NCBI RefSeq assembly: GCF_000009625.1
Contig: NC_002678.2
Coordinates: 4,620,001-4,684,000 of the forward strand
DNA: 64,000 nt
Reading direction: 5' to 3'
Origin: Mesorhizobium japonicum MAFF 303099
GTDB taxonomy: Bacteria > Pseudomonadota > Alphaproteobacteria > Rhizobiales > Rhizobiaceae
In this document: piece after piece, positions 1 through 8,246 of the stretch
How positions within the stretch are numbered: the stretch's first letter is position 1
Layout of the letters: each line of letters begins with the position of its first letter
The notes under the pieces: model-generated
What the model saw: the letters and a program-made list of their open reading frames with translations, nothing else
Databases searched by the model: none
What the model was told of the DNA's origin: nothing
Position numbers and translations under genes: made by a program

Positions 1-29
1 ATCGCGGCATCAAACGAAAGAGCGTTTGC

Positions 30-476
30 ATGAGCCAAGCCGGCAAACCTGTAACGATCGTCATGATCGAGGACGATGAGGGCCATGCGCGTCTCATCGA
101 GAAGAACATTCGCCGCGCCGGCGTCAACAACGATGTCGTGGCTTTCACCAACGGTTCCAGCGCGCTCGCCTATCTGCTCGGGCCGGATGGCTCTGGCGAT
201 GCGAGCGTCGGCCGTCATCTTCTTGTCCTTCTCGATCTCAATCTGCCTGACATGACCGGCCTCGATATTCTGCAACAAATCAAGGCCAATCAGCATCTCA
301 AGCGGATTCCTGTCGTGGTGCTGACAACGACCGACGACAGTCGCGAGATCCAGCGCTGCTACGATCTCGGCGCCAACGTCTACATCACCAAGCCCGTGAA
401 CTACGAAGGCTTCGCCAACGCCATCAGGCAGCTCGGCCTCCTGTTCACCGTCATTCAGGTCCCGGAAACGGCCTGA
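30..476 (+). CDS. Single-domain response regulator (CheY/Rcp1-like)
   Basis: This is a stand-alone receiver domain of 148 residues with no output domain, so it should signal by protein contact, probably as a phosphate acceptor for a kinase. The acidic cluster EDD is near residue 15, the likely phosphoacceptor is D69 in LLDLNLPD, and the conserved lysine is in ITKPV near residue 120. An insertion (GPDGSGDAS) between helix 2 and strand 3 is typical of the Rcp1 type that pairs with phytochrome-like or hybrid kinases. It ends 6 bp before the hybrid kinase on the same strand, so the two are probably co-transcribed. The domain call is firm; the partner is inferred from position. Confidence 0.9.
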   Translation: MSQAGKPVTIVMIEDDEGHARLIEKNIRRAGVNNDVVAFTNGSSALAYLLGPDGSGDASVGRHLLVLLDLNLPDMTGLDILQQIKANQHLKRIPVVVLTTTDDSREIQRCYDLGANVYITKPVNYEGFANAIRQLGLLFTVIQVPETA

Positions 477-482
477 AAAGCG

Positions 483-1514
483 ATGCCTGAAACCAGGGTC
501 CTCTACATCGATGACGACGACGCGCTCGCGCGCCTCGTACAGAAAAAGCTCGGCCGCCTCGGTTTCGTCGTCGAGCATGCTTCCAGCCCGGAACAGGCTC
601 TGACCAGACTTGAGGAAGGCGGCTTCGACGTCCTGGCGCTCGACCACTATCTGGGAGCCGGGACCGGGCTTGAATTCCTGGCAAGGCTTGCAACGCGCGG
701 CGCTGCTCCCCCCGCCGTCTATGTAACAGGCTCTTCCGAAATGAGCGTCGCGGTGGCCGCCCTGAAGGCCGGGGCTAGCGACTTCGTGCCGAAGACGATC
801 GGTGACGACTTCATAGCCCTTCTGGCCTCCGCTCTCGATCAGGCTGTCGCCAAGGCACGCCTCGTCGCCGAGAAGGAAGCCGCCGAGGCGCAGGTGCGTG
901 CGGCGCGCGACCGCGCCGAACTCCTGCTGGCCGAGGTCAACCACCGGGTCGCCAACAGCCTTGCAATGGTCTCATCGCTGGTCAACCTGCAGGCCAATGT
1001 GTTGACGGACAAGGGTGCCAAGGATGCGCTTGCCGAAACCCAAGCGCGCATCTTCGCCATAGCCTCGGTGCACAAGCGCCTCTACACCTCCGGCTCGGTC
1101 GGCATCGTCGAACTCGACGGCTATCTCGGCGGCCTCCTGGAAAACCTTGGCGGCTCGATGCGTGGCCAGGGGCACGGCGCCAACCTGATCAGCGATCTGG
1201 CGCCGCTGACACTCGGCATCGACGCCACGATCAATCTCGGGGTGATCGTGACCGAATTGGTCACCAATGCCTTCAAATATGCCTATCCCGACAAATCCGG
1301 CGATGTACGCGTATTGCTGCGCGAGGACGGGCCGGGTCGCGCTTTGCTGACCGTCGAGGACGACGGCGTCGGCAACGCCGGCAACGTCATCAAGGGCACC
1401 GGCTTGGGAACGCGCATCATCAAGGCAATGGCAAGAAGCATCGACGCCGATGTTGCCTATCAGGCACGCGATCCCGGGACAGCGGTGGTTCTGAGCTTTG
1501 CCCTGCCGCAGTGA
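483..1514 (+). CDS. Hybrid sensor histidine kinase, receiver plus HisKA_2-type kinase
   Basis: A cytoplasmic protein of 343 residues without membrane segments. An N-terminal receiver domain (about residues 5-120, phosphoacceptor D54 in LALDHYLG) is followed by a short coiled linker rich in Ala, Glu and Lys. The kinase core is of the HisKA_2/HWE kind, with the phosphoacceptor histidine in EVNHRVANSL near residue 155. The ATP-binding part has an N-box (ELVTNAFKYAYP) and glycine-rich motifs (DDGVGNAG, GTGLGTRII). This kinase class is common in Rhizobiales and often acts in general stress or light signalling. Its input is probably phosphorylation of its own receiver, perhaps linked to the upstream response regulator. 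The next gene encodes a periplasmic binding protein. Confidence 0.9.
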   Translation: MPETRVLYIDDDDALARLVQKKLGRLGFVVEHASSPEQALTRLEEGGFDVLALDHYLGAGTGLEFLARLATRGAAPPAVYVTGSSEMSVAVAALKAGASDFVPKTIGDDFIALLASALDQAVAKARLVAEKEAAEAQVRAARDRAELLLAEVNHRVANSLAMVSSLVNLQANVLTDKGAKDALAETQARIFAIASVHKRLYTSGSVGIVELDGYLGGLLENLGGSMRGQGHGANLISDLAPLTLGIDATINLGVIVTELVTNAFKYAYPDKSGDVRVLLREDGPGRALLTVEDDGVGNAGNVIKGTGLGTRIIKAMARSIDADVAYQARDPGTAVVLSFALPQ

Positions 1515-1597
1515 CGGGCTATGCGCGCTGGCAGGCTTTGCCTCCGCCATGGGTCATGCAAGGATGCGCCCGGCGTTTTCTTCAGGTGGAGAGTTCG

Positions 1598-2740
1598 ATG
1601 TTTTGGCAGACCGGTAGATTCGCCATGCGGCAGTTGCTGCCGATCGCTGCTCTGCTGCTCGCAACCAATGTCGCCTCGATGGCCGAGGGGTCACCCGGCA
1701 TTACCGTTCCGACGGTTCTACAGCCATTCGTTCCAACGGCGCCGAGCTGCTCGAAGCCAACCGACCTCAAGCCGATCCTGGCATTCGCCAAGGACAACAA
1801 GCGTGAGTTCATCGAGGGTGTCGATCATGGCCTGGCTCAGGCGGCCGAAGACAACCATCTGGAATATCGTGTCGCCCTCGCCGCCAATGACAGCGCCAAG
1901 ATGATCTCGGACGTCGAGGCGCTGCGCGCCGAGCGGGTGGGCGGGATCGTTGTGTCTCCCGTAGACCCGGCGGCGCTGGCCCCCAGCCTGCAAAAGGCCA
2001 TGTGGTCTGGAACCTATGTCAGCACGGTCGTCGCACCGCCGGCAACGTCGCTGCTCAACGCGCCGCAATATCTCACCGGGAAGGAACTGGGAGACGCGGC
2101 GGTCGCGTATATCAAGGACAAGTTCCACGGCCGAGCCGACGTGGTGCTGCTGACCCAGGACAGCCTGCAATTTCTCACGCCGCGTTTCGTCGCCATCCGC
2201 GATGCGCTCGACACGCTGCCAGACGTGCGCATCGTAGCCGATATCTCCCCCAATCCCGTCAGCAAGGAAGGAGGATTGGCCACGATGCGGATGGTCATCC
2301 AGGCGCATCCGCATGTGGACGTGGTGCTGGGCGCCGATGGTGTCGTCCTTGGCGCCCTGCAGGCGCTGCGGGAGGCTGGCAAGGACAGGCCGGATCAGTT
2401 CATCGGAGGGATCGACGGCGAGCCCGAGGCAATAGCCGAAATCACAAAGGGAGGTCCCTACAAGATGACGGTCAGCCTGAATTCGCCTGTCTTCGGATAT
2501 GCGATGGGCCAGCATGCGGCCGACTGGCTCGAGGGAAAGCCGATCCCGCAAGCGATGGATATCCTGCCGCACGTCATCACGGCGCAAAACCTTGGCGACT
2601 ATCAAAAGGATCTTGCCAATCCAGGCGCGGTCTATGCCGATCCGGCGCGAAGAGATGGCTATCTACGGATGTATGGCAACATCTGCTACGACAGCCGCGA
2701 TCAATATCTCAATTTCCCCTGGTCGTCTGAATCTCGATAG
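1598..2740 (+). CDS. Periplasmic sugar-type substrate-binding protein
   Basis: Peripla_BP_4 (ribose/xylose-like) solute-binding protein of about 380 residues. I chose the ATG at 1598 because AGGTGGA lies about 7 bases upstream; an alternative ATG is at 1625. The N-terminus has a signal peptide (MRQLLPIAALLLATNVASMAEG). The mature part has the alternating fold of the family, with typical stretches such as GGIVVSPVDPAAL and DVVLGADGVVLGAL. No permease or ATPase is adjacent, so it may feed an ABC transporter encoded elsewhere or act as a sensory binding protein for the two-component genes just upstream. The ligand cannot be told from the sequence. Confidence 0.85.
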   Translation: MFWQTGRFAMRQLLPIAALLLATNVASMAEGSPGITVPTVLQPFVPTAPSCSKPTDLKPILAFAKDNKREFIEGVDHGLAQAAEDNHLEYRVALAANDSAKMISDVEALRAERVGGIVVSPVDPAALAPSLQKAMWSGTYVSTVVAPPATSLLNAPQYLTGKELGDAAVAYIKDKFHGRADVVLLTQDSLQFLTPRFVAIRDALDTLPDVRIVADISPNPVSKEGGLATMRMVIQAHPHVDVVLGADGVVLGALQALREAGKDRPDQFIGGIDGEPEAIAEITKGGPYKMTVSLNSPVFGYAMGQHAADWLEGKPIPQAMDILPHVITAQNLGDYQKDLANPGAVYADPARRDGYLRMYGNICYDSRDQYLNFPWSSESR

Positions 2741-2882
2741 TAGACGCACCATCCGGAGGCTGGCCAACAGGCCATTTGACCGGACCAACGCCATTACGAC
2801 ACCGACGTGTCGAATTGTTTGCATTCAAACGACTTTTGCGACGCTATCTCCGTGCCCTCACTTGGTGATCGTGGGAGGACAC

Positions 2883-3062
2883 ATGGGATCGCCCGAGCAC
2901 GCAGTCGAAATCATTCGCGACAAGAAATGGACCGTCCGCGTGACAGCCTACGGCAACACGCTGACCTTCCCTTTCGAGGCCGAAAGTTACGCGCGCTCCT
3001 ACGCGGACGGCCAGGCGTTCCGGCTTGGTGTCGAGGTAGCTGAACGCAAGAAGTGCGCGTGA
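2883..3062 (+). CDS. Small conserved rhizobial protein (59 aa)
   Basis: Short soluble protein starting MGSPEHAVEIIRD and containing the pattern W-x-V-x-V, then LTFPFEAESYARSYADGQ. A GGGAGGA ribosome-binding site sits just before the ATG. A degraded relative of the same pattern (LTFELEPYALAYAEGQ) is found at 12.6 kb, which supports it being a real family. No function can be assigned. Confidence 0.65.
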   Translation: MGSPEHAVEIIRDKKWTVRVTAYGNTLTFPFEAESYARSYADGQAFRLGVEVAERKKCA

Positions 3063-3134
3063 AGGCTCGTGCGTTCGCCTAACACGTGATCGCGGTCTCG
3101 ACCGCTAGGGAACGAGCTGGCTTGGCTCGATCTT

Positions 3135-3590
3135 TCACTTGGAGTCGGTATTGGCTTGTGGGACCGACGGGGTTCCAGAGCGAACCGGGTCCGGGATCAA
3201 CTTCTGGAAGATCGCATCGTTCTTCGCTCGCCACGCTTCATCCGCAAGCCACAGATATTTCTGGTCGGGCATCAACGGCACGGCTTTGACATCGGCGCTG
3301 GAGATGCGGAGGTAGAAGCTTGTCCGCTCCTCGTTCACTTGAAGATAACGTAGCGGGACGACGATGCTGTCCTTCCCGGCGATAAAGAACCCACCTGAGG
3401 CAACGACTGCGTAGTCCCATCGGTCCTTCGTGCCAATCACGACATTTCGAACTTCGCCAACGATCTTGTCATCCGAGCTGCGGACCTCGGAGCCAACGAT
3501 CTCGTCGACGCGAAGGCCAGGTCCAAGGTCGTCGAGATTGATGAGCGGGCGGGCGTCTGGGGCGTCACGATTGCCCTGGATATCCCACCT
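3135..3590 (-). pseudogene. PRC-barrel domain protein, 5' end lost
   Basis: The reverse strand reads LINLDDLGPGLRVDEIVG, then VGEVRNVVIGTKDRWDYAVV and IVVPLRYLQVNEE, which is the pattern of a PRC-barrel domain with the usual R/K-x-x-G-E-V turn. The open frame begins just after a stop at 3591-3593 and has no good start before a GTG at 3440, which lies inside the domain. The preceding stretch continues in a different frame (LADEQLAAGEPKQHEG), so a single-base shift near 3555-3585 probably broke the gene. PRC-barrel proteins often act in RNA metabolism or photosynthetic assembly, but this copy is likely inactive. Confidence 0.6.
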
Positions 3591-4075
3591 TCATGCTGCT
3601 TAGGTTCGCCTGCTGCCAATTGCTCATCGGCAAGATCCTCATCATTACCCGCGAGACGGCCCCTGCTGTACGTTCATTTGACGCTTCATTTAGCCGTCAT
3701 TATTGGGATAATTGTATCCTTTTTTGAGTTATATATTAAAGAGTGACGAACGATATCACCGGCGACGATGCGCCGTTCATCCGATGGAATGGACAGGACC
3801 GGCGCTGCCGCCTACGGCGTAGGCCAACAGGCTTAATTGCGAGACTCGCTTGTGTAGGAATAAATCAATTATGCGGGGGAGGCTCCCGGGCCCCACCGCA
3901 ACGGTGCGCGGGTGTCGAAGCGCCCCAATGCCCCACCCGCACCTTCCCCATTTGCAATGGCTCGGCCGCCGGCCTTTTTCAATATCAAATCGCCCAGGAA
4001 CATTAGACGTCGCTAAAAGTTGATCAGCGCGGCAGGGCGGGTCCTCTGCCGAAGATCGGGGCGACGCCCTGATCG
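3591..4075. other. Intergenic stretch without supported genes
   Basis: Nothing here has convincing coding character. There is an AT-rich patch at about 3690-3745, unlike its GC-rich surroundings, that may mark an old insertion boundary. Open frames on both strands lack recognisable motifs. Confidence 0.5.
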
Positions 4076-4110
4076 GCCCGCGCTCTCTCCGCCAAAGGAG
4101 TGCGGGCTTT
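4076..4110 (+). terminator. Stem-loop ahead of the 54-aa ORF
   Basis: GCCCGC at 4076-4081 pairs with GCGGGC at 4102-4107, with inner pairing CTCC/GGAG, followed by TTT. It lies about 20 bases upstream of the small ORF at 4129. The paralogous ORF at 13330 also has a strong stem-loop upstream, so it may be a terminator of an upstream unit or a 5'-leader structure. Confidence 0.5.
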
Positions 4111-4128
4111 CGCGTTACAGGGGCAGCG

Positions 4129-4293
4129 ATGGTCGACAAGCCTGCAACAACTTACGTGGTCAGCGTATTCGAGAAGCCGCACTGGCGCACCGTGCTGACT
4201 ACCAAGGACAAGCAGAAAGCGCTCGATACGGCCAAGGAGATCGGCGACAAGGTGCGGGTCCAGGAGATCACGTCGAAGCCGCAGAAGCGCTAA
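4129..4293 (+). CDS. 54-aa conserved small protein, copy 1
   Basis: Encodes a 54-residue protein starting MVDKPATTYVVSVFEKPHWR. It is clearly paralogous to the 54-residue protein at 13330-13494: both have the core TTYVVSV-[FY]-E-x-P-x-WRTVLTT, then A-[KR]-EIGD-x-VRV-x-EIT-x-KP-x-KR. The identical length and the conservation restricted to this frame show that it is a real gene. The alternating hydrophobic pattern followed by an amphipathic helix suggests a small alpha/beta fold. Function is unknown. An 80-bp repeat follows both copies. Confidence 0.75.
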   Translation: MVDKPATTYVVSVFEKPHWRTVLTTKDKQKALDTAKEIGDKVRVQEITSKPQKR

Positions 4294-4296
4294 TGG

Positions 4297-4378
4297 AAGC
4301 TGGCCGACGCCTCGTTGGGCGGGGGGCGTTGGGGTAAAAGGCGCCGGCCAGGCGGTAATAGGTCCGCCGCGCTGCACA
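4297..4378 (+). repeat. Palindromic intergenic repeat, copy A
   Basis: One of three related copies (also 13668-13740 and 17472-17545). Each has CCGACGCC-like DNA, a G-rich spacer, then GGCGCCGGCC followed after 15-20 bases by GTCCGCxGCGC, able to fold as a hairpin. It resembles the small palindromic repeats scattered in rhizobial genomes. Confidence 0.6.
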
Positions 4379-4464
4379 GATGGCCGATTTATCGGGGGAA
4401 CGTTATGGTGTGATCGCGGAAGGAGACGCACCCGAACTAGGCTTTCTCATGCTTTTCACCCCCA

Positions 4465-4709
4465 ATGTCGCCAGGGAGATTGCGACGCAAACCAGCGAAA
4501 CTTCGCAGATTCCGCAACCAAGCGGCTGAAGTGGCACGGTGGCTCGCCGTTCTCGGTAACCGCAATCGTTTCTTGGCCGTCGTCCATTTGATAGACGGTG
4601 AAAAAACGGTTGGGGAGTTGGCCGCGCTGATCGGTCTCTCCCTTCGGCCTCATCACAGCTCCTCGCGATTCTAGCAGAGGAGGGGATCGCGGAGTCGCGC
4701 GCGGTCTAG
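4465..4709 (+). pseudogene. ArsR-type winged-helix regulator, frameshifted
   Basis: The first frame reads VARWLAVLGNRNRFLAVVHLIDGEKTVGELAALIGLS, which matches the first helices of ArsR-family repressors. The recognition-helix part continues in another frame (SASSQLLAILAEEGIAESRA, ending with TAG at 4707-4709). A one-base change near 4640-4650 separates the two. The full domain would be about 80 residues, so the gene was a minimal ArsR regulator. The partner operon is not visible. Confidence 0.65.
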
Positions 4710-5137
4710 CCAAGGATTCGAGGCATCCCAAAGCACCGCGAAAATGAAGAAGACCTCCTAGAGCCTTCGCTGAACAAGACCAGATTTCTGCTGTTATGTC
4801 AGGTCCCACCGCATCAATCATCTGGCCGCGTCTGGGGCTGGTGCTAACGAGGAGTTCGCCGCCTTTGAGACCCACTGCCGCGCATCCGATTGTGCCAAGA
4901 CGGCCGCGACTTGGATTGGCATGGCCCACGATGCTGGCTTCAGAACTGCAGACGAACTATGACGGTGCCGAACAGACTGGCACGCGTCTACCGGTTCTGT
5001 CACTAGGGCCGTGAACTCATAAGTGCGGAATGAACTGAGACGAGTGAGACAATGGCCTGTCTGTTTCTTGCGACGGAAAAAAGGCGTCTAGATCGCCGAT
5101 TCCTACAAGCAGGAAAAAGACAAGCCAGCCTTGCAGC
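4710..5137. other. Intergenic stretch without supported genes
   Basis: Open frames on both strands are short and show no motif, signal peptide or ribosome-binding site that I can support. The stretch separates the ArsR relic from the 3' end of the BTAD-hydrolase gene. Confidence 0.5.
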
Positions 5138-6796
5138 CTAGCTGGCCTTCGTCGGAAACTTCACGGCGAGATAGTGTTGAATTGTGTCGACTAGACGGTC
5201 CGAATCGGCGCCCCAGATCAGGTGGTCATCTCCCGGAAGCTCGATAAGCGTGGCGCCAGCAATGCGCTCGGACAGGTAAAGCGCTTCTTCGACCTTGACC
5301 CATCGATCGCCTTTCCTATGGAGTATCAGAGTAGGTACGTGAATCGCGTGGAGGATGTTACGGACATCGACTTCGGCGCCCCATCGCCATAATGCGATCG
5401 CGTCGGAAGGAGACGCCGAACTCCTCAGATAGGCTGCGAACCATTGTTGCTCGCGCGTATCGTTCGCCAAGCTCGGCGCTCCTCTTCCCAAATCCCAAGG
5501 CTCTCCCCACTTGCGTTCGATTTCGGCCAGTTCTTCTTCCATGTCCTCCCTAGTCTTTGCCCAAGGATAGTCGGGTGACCACAGTCCCTGGGCATAAGCA
5601 CCGTGAAGAATGAGTGCCTGGGTTCGCTCGGGATAGGTCGCCGCAAAAAGCATGCAAAGGACGCCGCCTTCGGAACTGCCGAACAAGACCGCCCGTCGCG
5701 ATCCGATTGCATCGAGTACCGCCCGTACATCGTCCGCCCGCTCTTGCAGCGTTGGAAAGCCCACGTTGCGATCAGAAAGCCCAGTGCCTCGCTTGTCGAT
5801 GCGGACCAGCCGACAAAATGACCCCAGCCGGCGCAGCACGTGCGCCAGCCGCGGGGATTCCCAAGCATAGTCGAGGTTGGAAACCCAGCCCTGTACGTAG
5901 ACGAGGTCGAACGGCCCCCCACCGGTTACCTGATAGGCAACGCTGACCCCGCCCGACTTTACATAGTGCGTTTCTGGGCGCAGCGAGGCTGGCACCGGAC
6001 TATCGACAAGGCCTGCCGCGGGTTCCAACAACGTTGTTGAATTCGCTTTGGACGTTACCGAACGGCTAGCACGGAGCCTGTCGTTCAGCTCACGCGTCTC
6101 CTTCTCCGGTTCCACCTGGAGGTGCTTGCGAAGGACCTCGCGACATTGGGCATACTGCTTCAGTGCCATGTTCAGTCGGCCTTGGCGGGCATAGATTTGC
6201 ATGAGGCCTCGGTGAATGTCTTCCCTGAGTGGATCCGACCCGATTAGGCGCCTCGCTGCCTCGACATAAGCGGCCAGATTGTTCTCAACCGAGTAGTGAT
6301 GCAGAAGTTTTTCCAGAACGCCGATCCAAATCGTCCTCAATCTCTCTCGTTCCACCCTGAGCCAGTCGTTGAACGGGTCTTCCTTCAGGGCGAAGCCATC
6401 GAGCAAGTCACCGCGATAGACAACAACGGCTTGTTCAAGCTGCTCGTGGTCTGCACCTGACGCTAGGCGCTCGAACCGTGCCACATCGATCTCAAGATCG
6501 TCGAGCTTGAGGGTGACATTGTCGCCGTGTGCCAAAAGGCGTCGGTCGTCGACCGATGGCAACGCCTTCCTGATCGCTGACAGAGCCTGTCTAAGGTTCA
6601 TCCGCGCCTGCGGCTCCCCAGTATCGCCCCATAGAAGCGCGGCGAGTTTCTCGCGCGAATGGGACTGTCCGGGATTGAGTGCGAGATAAGTCACCAAACC
6701 ACGCGCTTTGCGGCTCAGCGCTGCATTGGCAAGGCTGCCTCCAGCAAGAGTGAAGCCGCCGAATAACAGAAGTTGTGTTTGCGCCACCGTTCGCAA
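5138..6796 (-). CDS. SARP-like BTAD regulator fused to alpha/beta hydrolase
   Basis: A 552-residue fusion. Residues 1-100 form an OmpR-like winged helix (LLLFGGFTLAGG, then SREKLAALLWGD and NLRQALSAIRKAL). Residues 100-245 form a bacterial transcriptional activator domain with helical repeats (DPLREDIHRGLMQIYARQGR). Residues 270-550 are an alpha/beta hydrolase with oxyanion-side stretch YVQGWVSN, nucleophile elbow GSSEGG, an acid in HRKGDRW and the catalytic histidine in GDDHLIW. In this architecture the hydrolase may sense or hydrolyse a small molecule and switch the DNA-binding part. Similar proteins occur in Mesorhizobium and relatives, often with a cyclase domain instead. The target genes are unknown; the short ORF at 6953 on the other strand is divergent. 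Confidence 0.88.
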   Translation of the reverse strand: MRTVAQTQLLLFGGFTLAGGSLANAALSRKARGLVTYLALNPGQSHSREKLAALLWGDTGEPQARMNLRQALSAIRKALPSVDDRRLLAHGDNVTLKLDDLEIDVARFERLASGADHEQLEQAVVVYRGDLLDGFALKEDPFNDWLRVERERLRTIWIGVLEKLLHHYSVENNLAAYVEAARRLIGSDPLREDIHRGLMQIYARQGRLNMALKQYAQCREVLRKHLQVEPEKETRELNDRLRASRSVTSKANSTTLLEPAAGLVDSPVPASLRPETHYVKSGGVSVAYQVTGGGPFDLVYVQGWVSNLDYAWESPRLAHVLRRLGSFCRLVRIDKRGTGLSDRNVGFPTLQERADDVRAVLDAIGSRRAVLFGSSEGGVLCMLFAATYPERTQALILHGAYAQGLWSPDYPWAKTREDMEEELAEIERKWGEPWDLGRGAPSLANDTREQQWFAAYLRSSASPSDAIALWRWGAEVDVRNILHAIHVPTLILHRKGDRWVKVEEALYLSERIAGATLIELPGDDHLIWGADSDRLVDTIQHYLAVKFPTKAS

Positions 6797-6952
6797 GCCA
6801 TGTTGGACACTCGATTGTTCCCCGGACCTGGTGCGACTTCAACTGCAATCAGGCTGGAAAGACGCTTTTCACGAACCAATCACGGTTCTTCGTACGCATC
6901 CCTCACGGCCATAGGAGAGGCTCTCAAATCAACACTTCTCAAGGGAAACGCT

Positions 6953-7234
6953 ATGCTGGGCCCCAGCCTTTCCGATTGGCCCATTCAATCCGGGAGAACG
7001 TCAATCGTACGACCGCCGCCCGGCGACATTCGGGCGTCACGTTATGACCTTGCACTGGCATGCTACCTGGAACAACAAGAAGCTCATCGCGCAGCGATCA
7101 TGGCATCTCGACAACAGGCGCAGACGGGTTTGGGCACCCTGGCGTTCCTGCGTCTATCGAGGCTTGGCCGGTTCTTGAAACGGAAAGTCATCACGGCGCA
7201 ATCAGCCTATGACCCTTCGGACCGTCGGGTGTGA
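6953..7234 (+). CDS. Possible small protein (93 aa)
   Basis: An open frame starting MLGPSLSDWPIQSG after AAGGGA at 6940-6945, divergent from the BTAD-hydrolase gene. Its middle (ALACYLEQQEAHRAAIMASR) looks like a helix. I do not recognise a family and coding is uncertain. Confidence 0.35.
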   Translation: MLGPSLSDWPIQSGRTSIVRPPPGDIRASRYDLALACYLEQQEAHRAAIMASRQQAQTGLGTLAFLRLSRLGRFLKRKVITAQSAYDPSDRRV

Positions 7235-7521
7235 GTTGAACGACCGCTTTGTGCTGCGTCCGTCGCAAAGCAGACATTCCGCTTGTGATGCGGTTGTCTA
7301 ATCGCGGCTTGGGCGTCAAGCATCTATCGCGTTGATACGGCGCTGCCGGGTGCATGGTTGTCGCGGTCGACATCGGTCGCCGCATGATGGAGCTTCGAGG
7401 ACGAGCCTTCAATGTGGACAACGCACTTGCTAAGACAGCAGTGCAACCGCATCAGAGGAATGGCTCGGCTCACGTCCCGGCAGGGACGCATCAGGCGCTC
7501 AGATCCTGAACGCTATCTGGA

Positions 7522-7742
7522 TTACGTTGAGGCTCCCGCACTCGAATTGAAGAGCTCGCCAGTCTTGAGCATCGTGTGCATGATCACCGCCAGTTTGCGT
7601 GCCACGGCCACGGCAGCTCGTTTGAAGCCAATCCTCTCCCGAACTTGAGGCCCCATGTTCGCAGGCTGCTTTCGGTGGAACAGCGTGTCAGGATGACCGC
7701 AGCAGCCTCATAGAGAAGCCCCCGCAGATGTCCTTGCTCACG
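7522..7742 (-). pseudogene. IS110-family transposase C-terminal fragment
   Basis: The reverse strand reads GHLRGLLYEAAAVILTR and, after a frameshift, GFKRAAVAVARKLAVIMH with end GELFNSSAGAST. This is the C-terminal transposase_20-type region of IS110/IS1111 elements. The 5' part is missing and the fragment directly abuts, and overlaps in another frame, the 3' end of the DUF982 gene. It is an old IS remnant. Confidence 0.65.
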
Positions 7743-8008
7743 TCATCCAGCAAGCTAAGCGCGGCACTCTTGCCTGTGGATTTCACCAGGCCTTGGTCGA
7801 TCGCGGCGGATTTAAACGCAGCAAACGCAATGGCTGGATTGCATGCGCCGTCCTTTGCTGAAGCGATCAGCCGACACGCATCCTTGTAAGATGCCGCTTC
7901 TTTGTTCCGCCATTGACCTTTGAGAGCTATCTCCGCTTCGCAGATCGACGAAACCGTGACGATCTTGCCGTCCACCAACTTGATGGAGAGCGGTAAGAAG
8001 TTGCCCAT
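7688..8008 (-). CDS. DUF982-family small protein
   Basis: The first 75 residues follow the rhizobial DUF982 pattern (ISSICEAEIALKGQW-like start, then SYKDACRLIASAKDG and AIAFAAFKSAAIDQGLV). The start ATG at 8008 has an excellent GGAGG eight bases upstream. The last residues (after about KDICGG) are read from the IS110 remnant in a foreign frame, so the natural C-terminus has probably been replaced. DUF982 proteins are plant-symbiont-enriched and of unknown function. Confidence 0.7.
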   Translation of the reverse strand: MGNFLPLSIKLVDGKIVTVSSICEAEIALKGQWRNKEAASYKDACRLIASAKDGACNPAIAFAAFKSAAIDQGLVKSTGKSAALSLLDDVSKDICGGFSMRLLRSS

Positions 8009-8246
8009 TGCACGACCCTCCTGATCGTTGAGAGCGCGACAACGTATTGAGCGAATTTTGGTTTCCTAAAGCGGTGCATTATTTAGCGGATGCCCTCGTC
8101 ATCCGCGCTGATCACGGCGATCTTGCCATTCAATGCGGCCGAAGCCCACTTGGGCGGACCTCGTCCTTCAAGATTACCGATTCTTATGTTAATTTCCGAG
8201 CTGCCAATGCGCGCACAAGGCCCATTCCTCAGACTTGGAGCCCGCG

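Noticed and set aside
1718..2605. Long reverse-strand open frame over the binding-protein gene
   Set aside because: The forward frame has a signal peptide and family motifs; the reverse frame is a GC-driven shadow.
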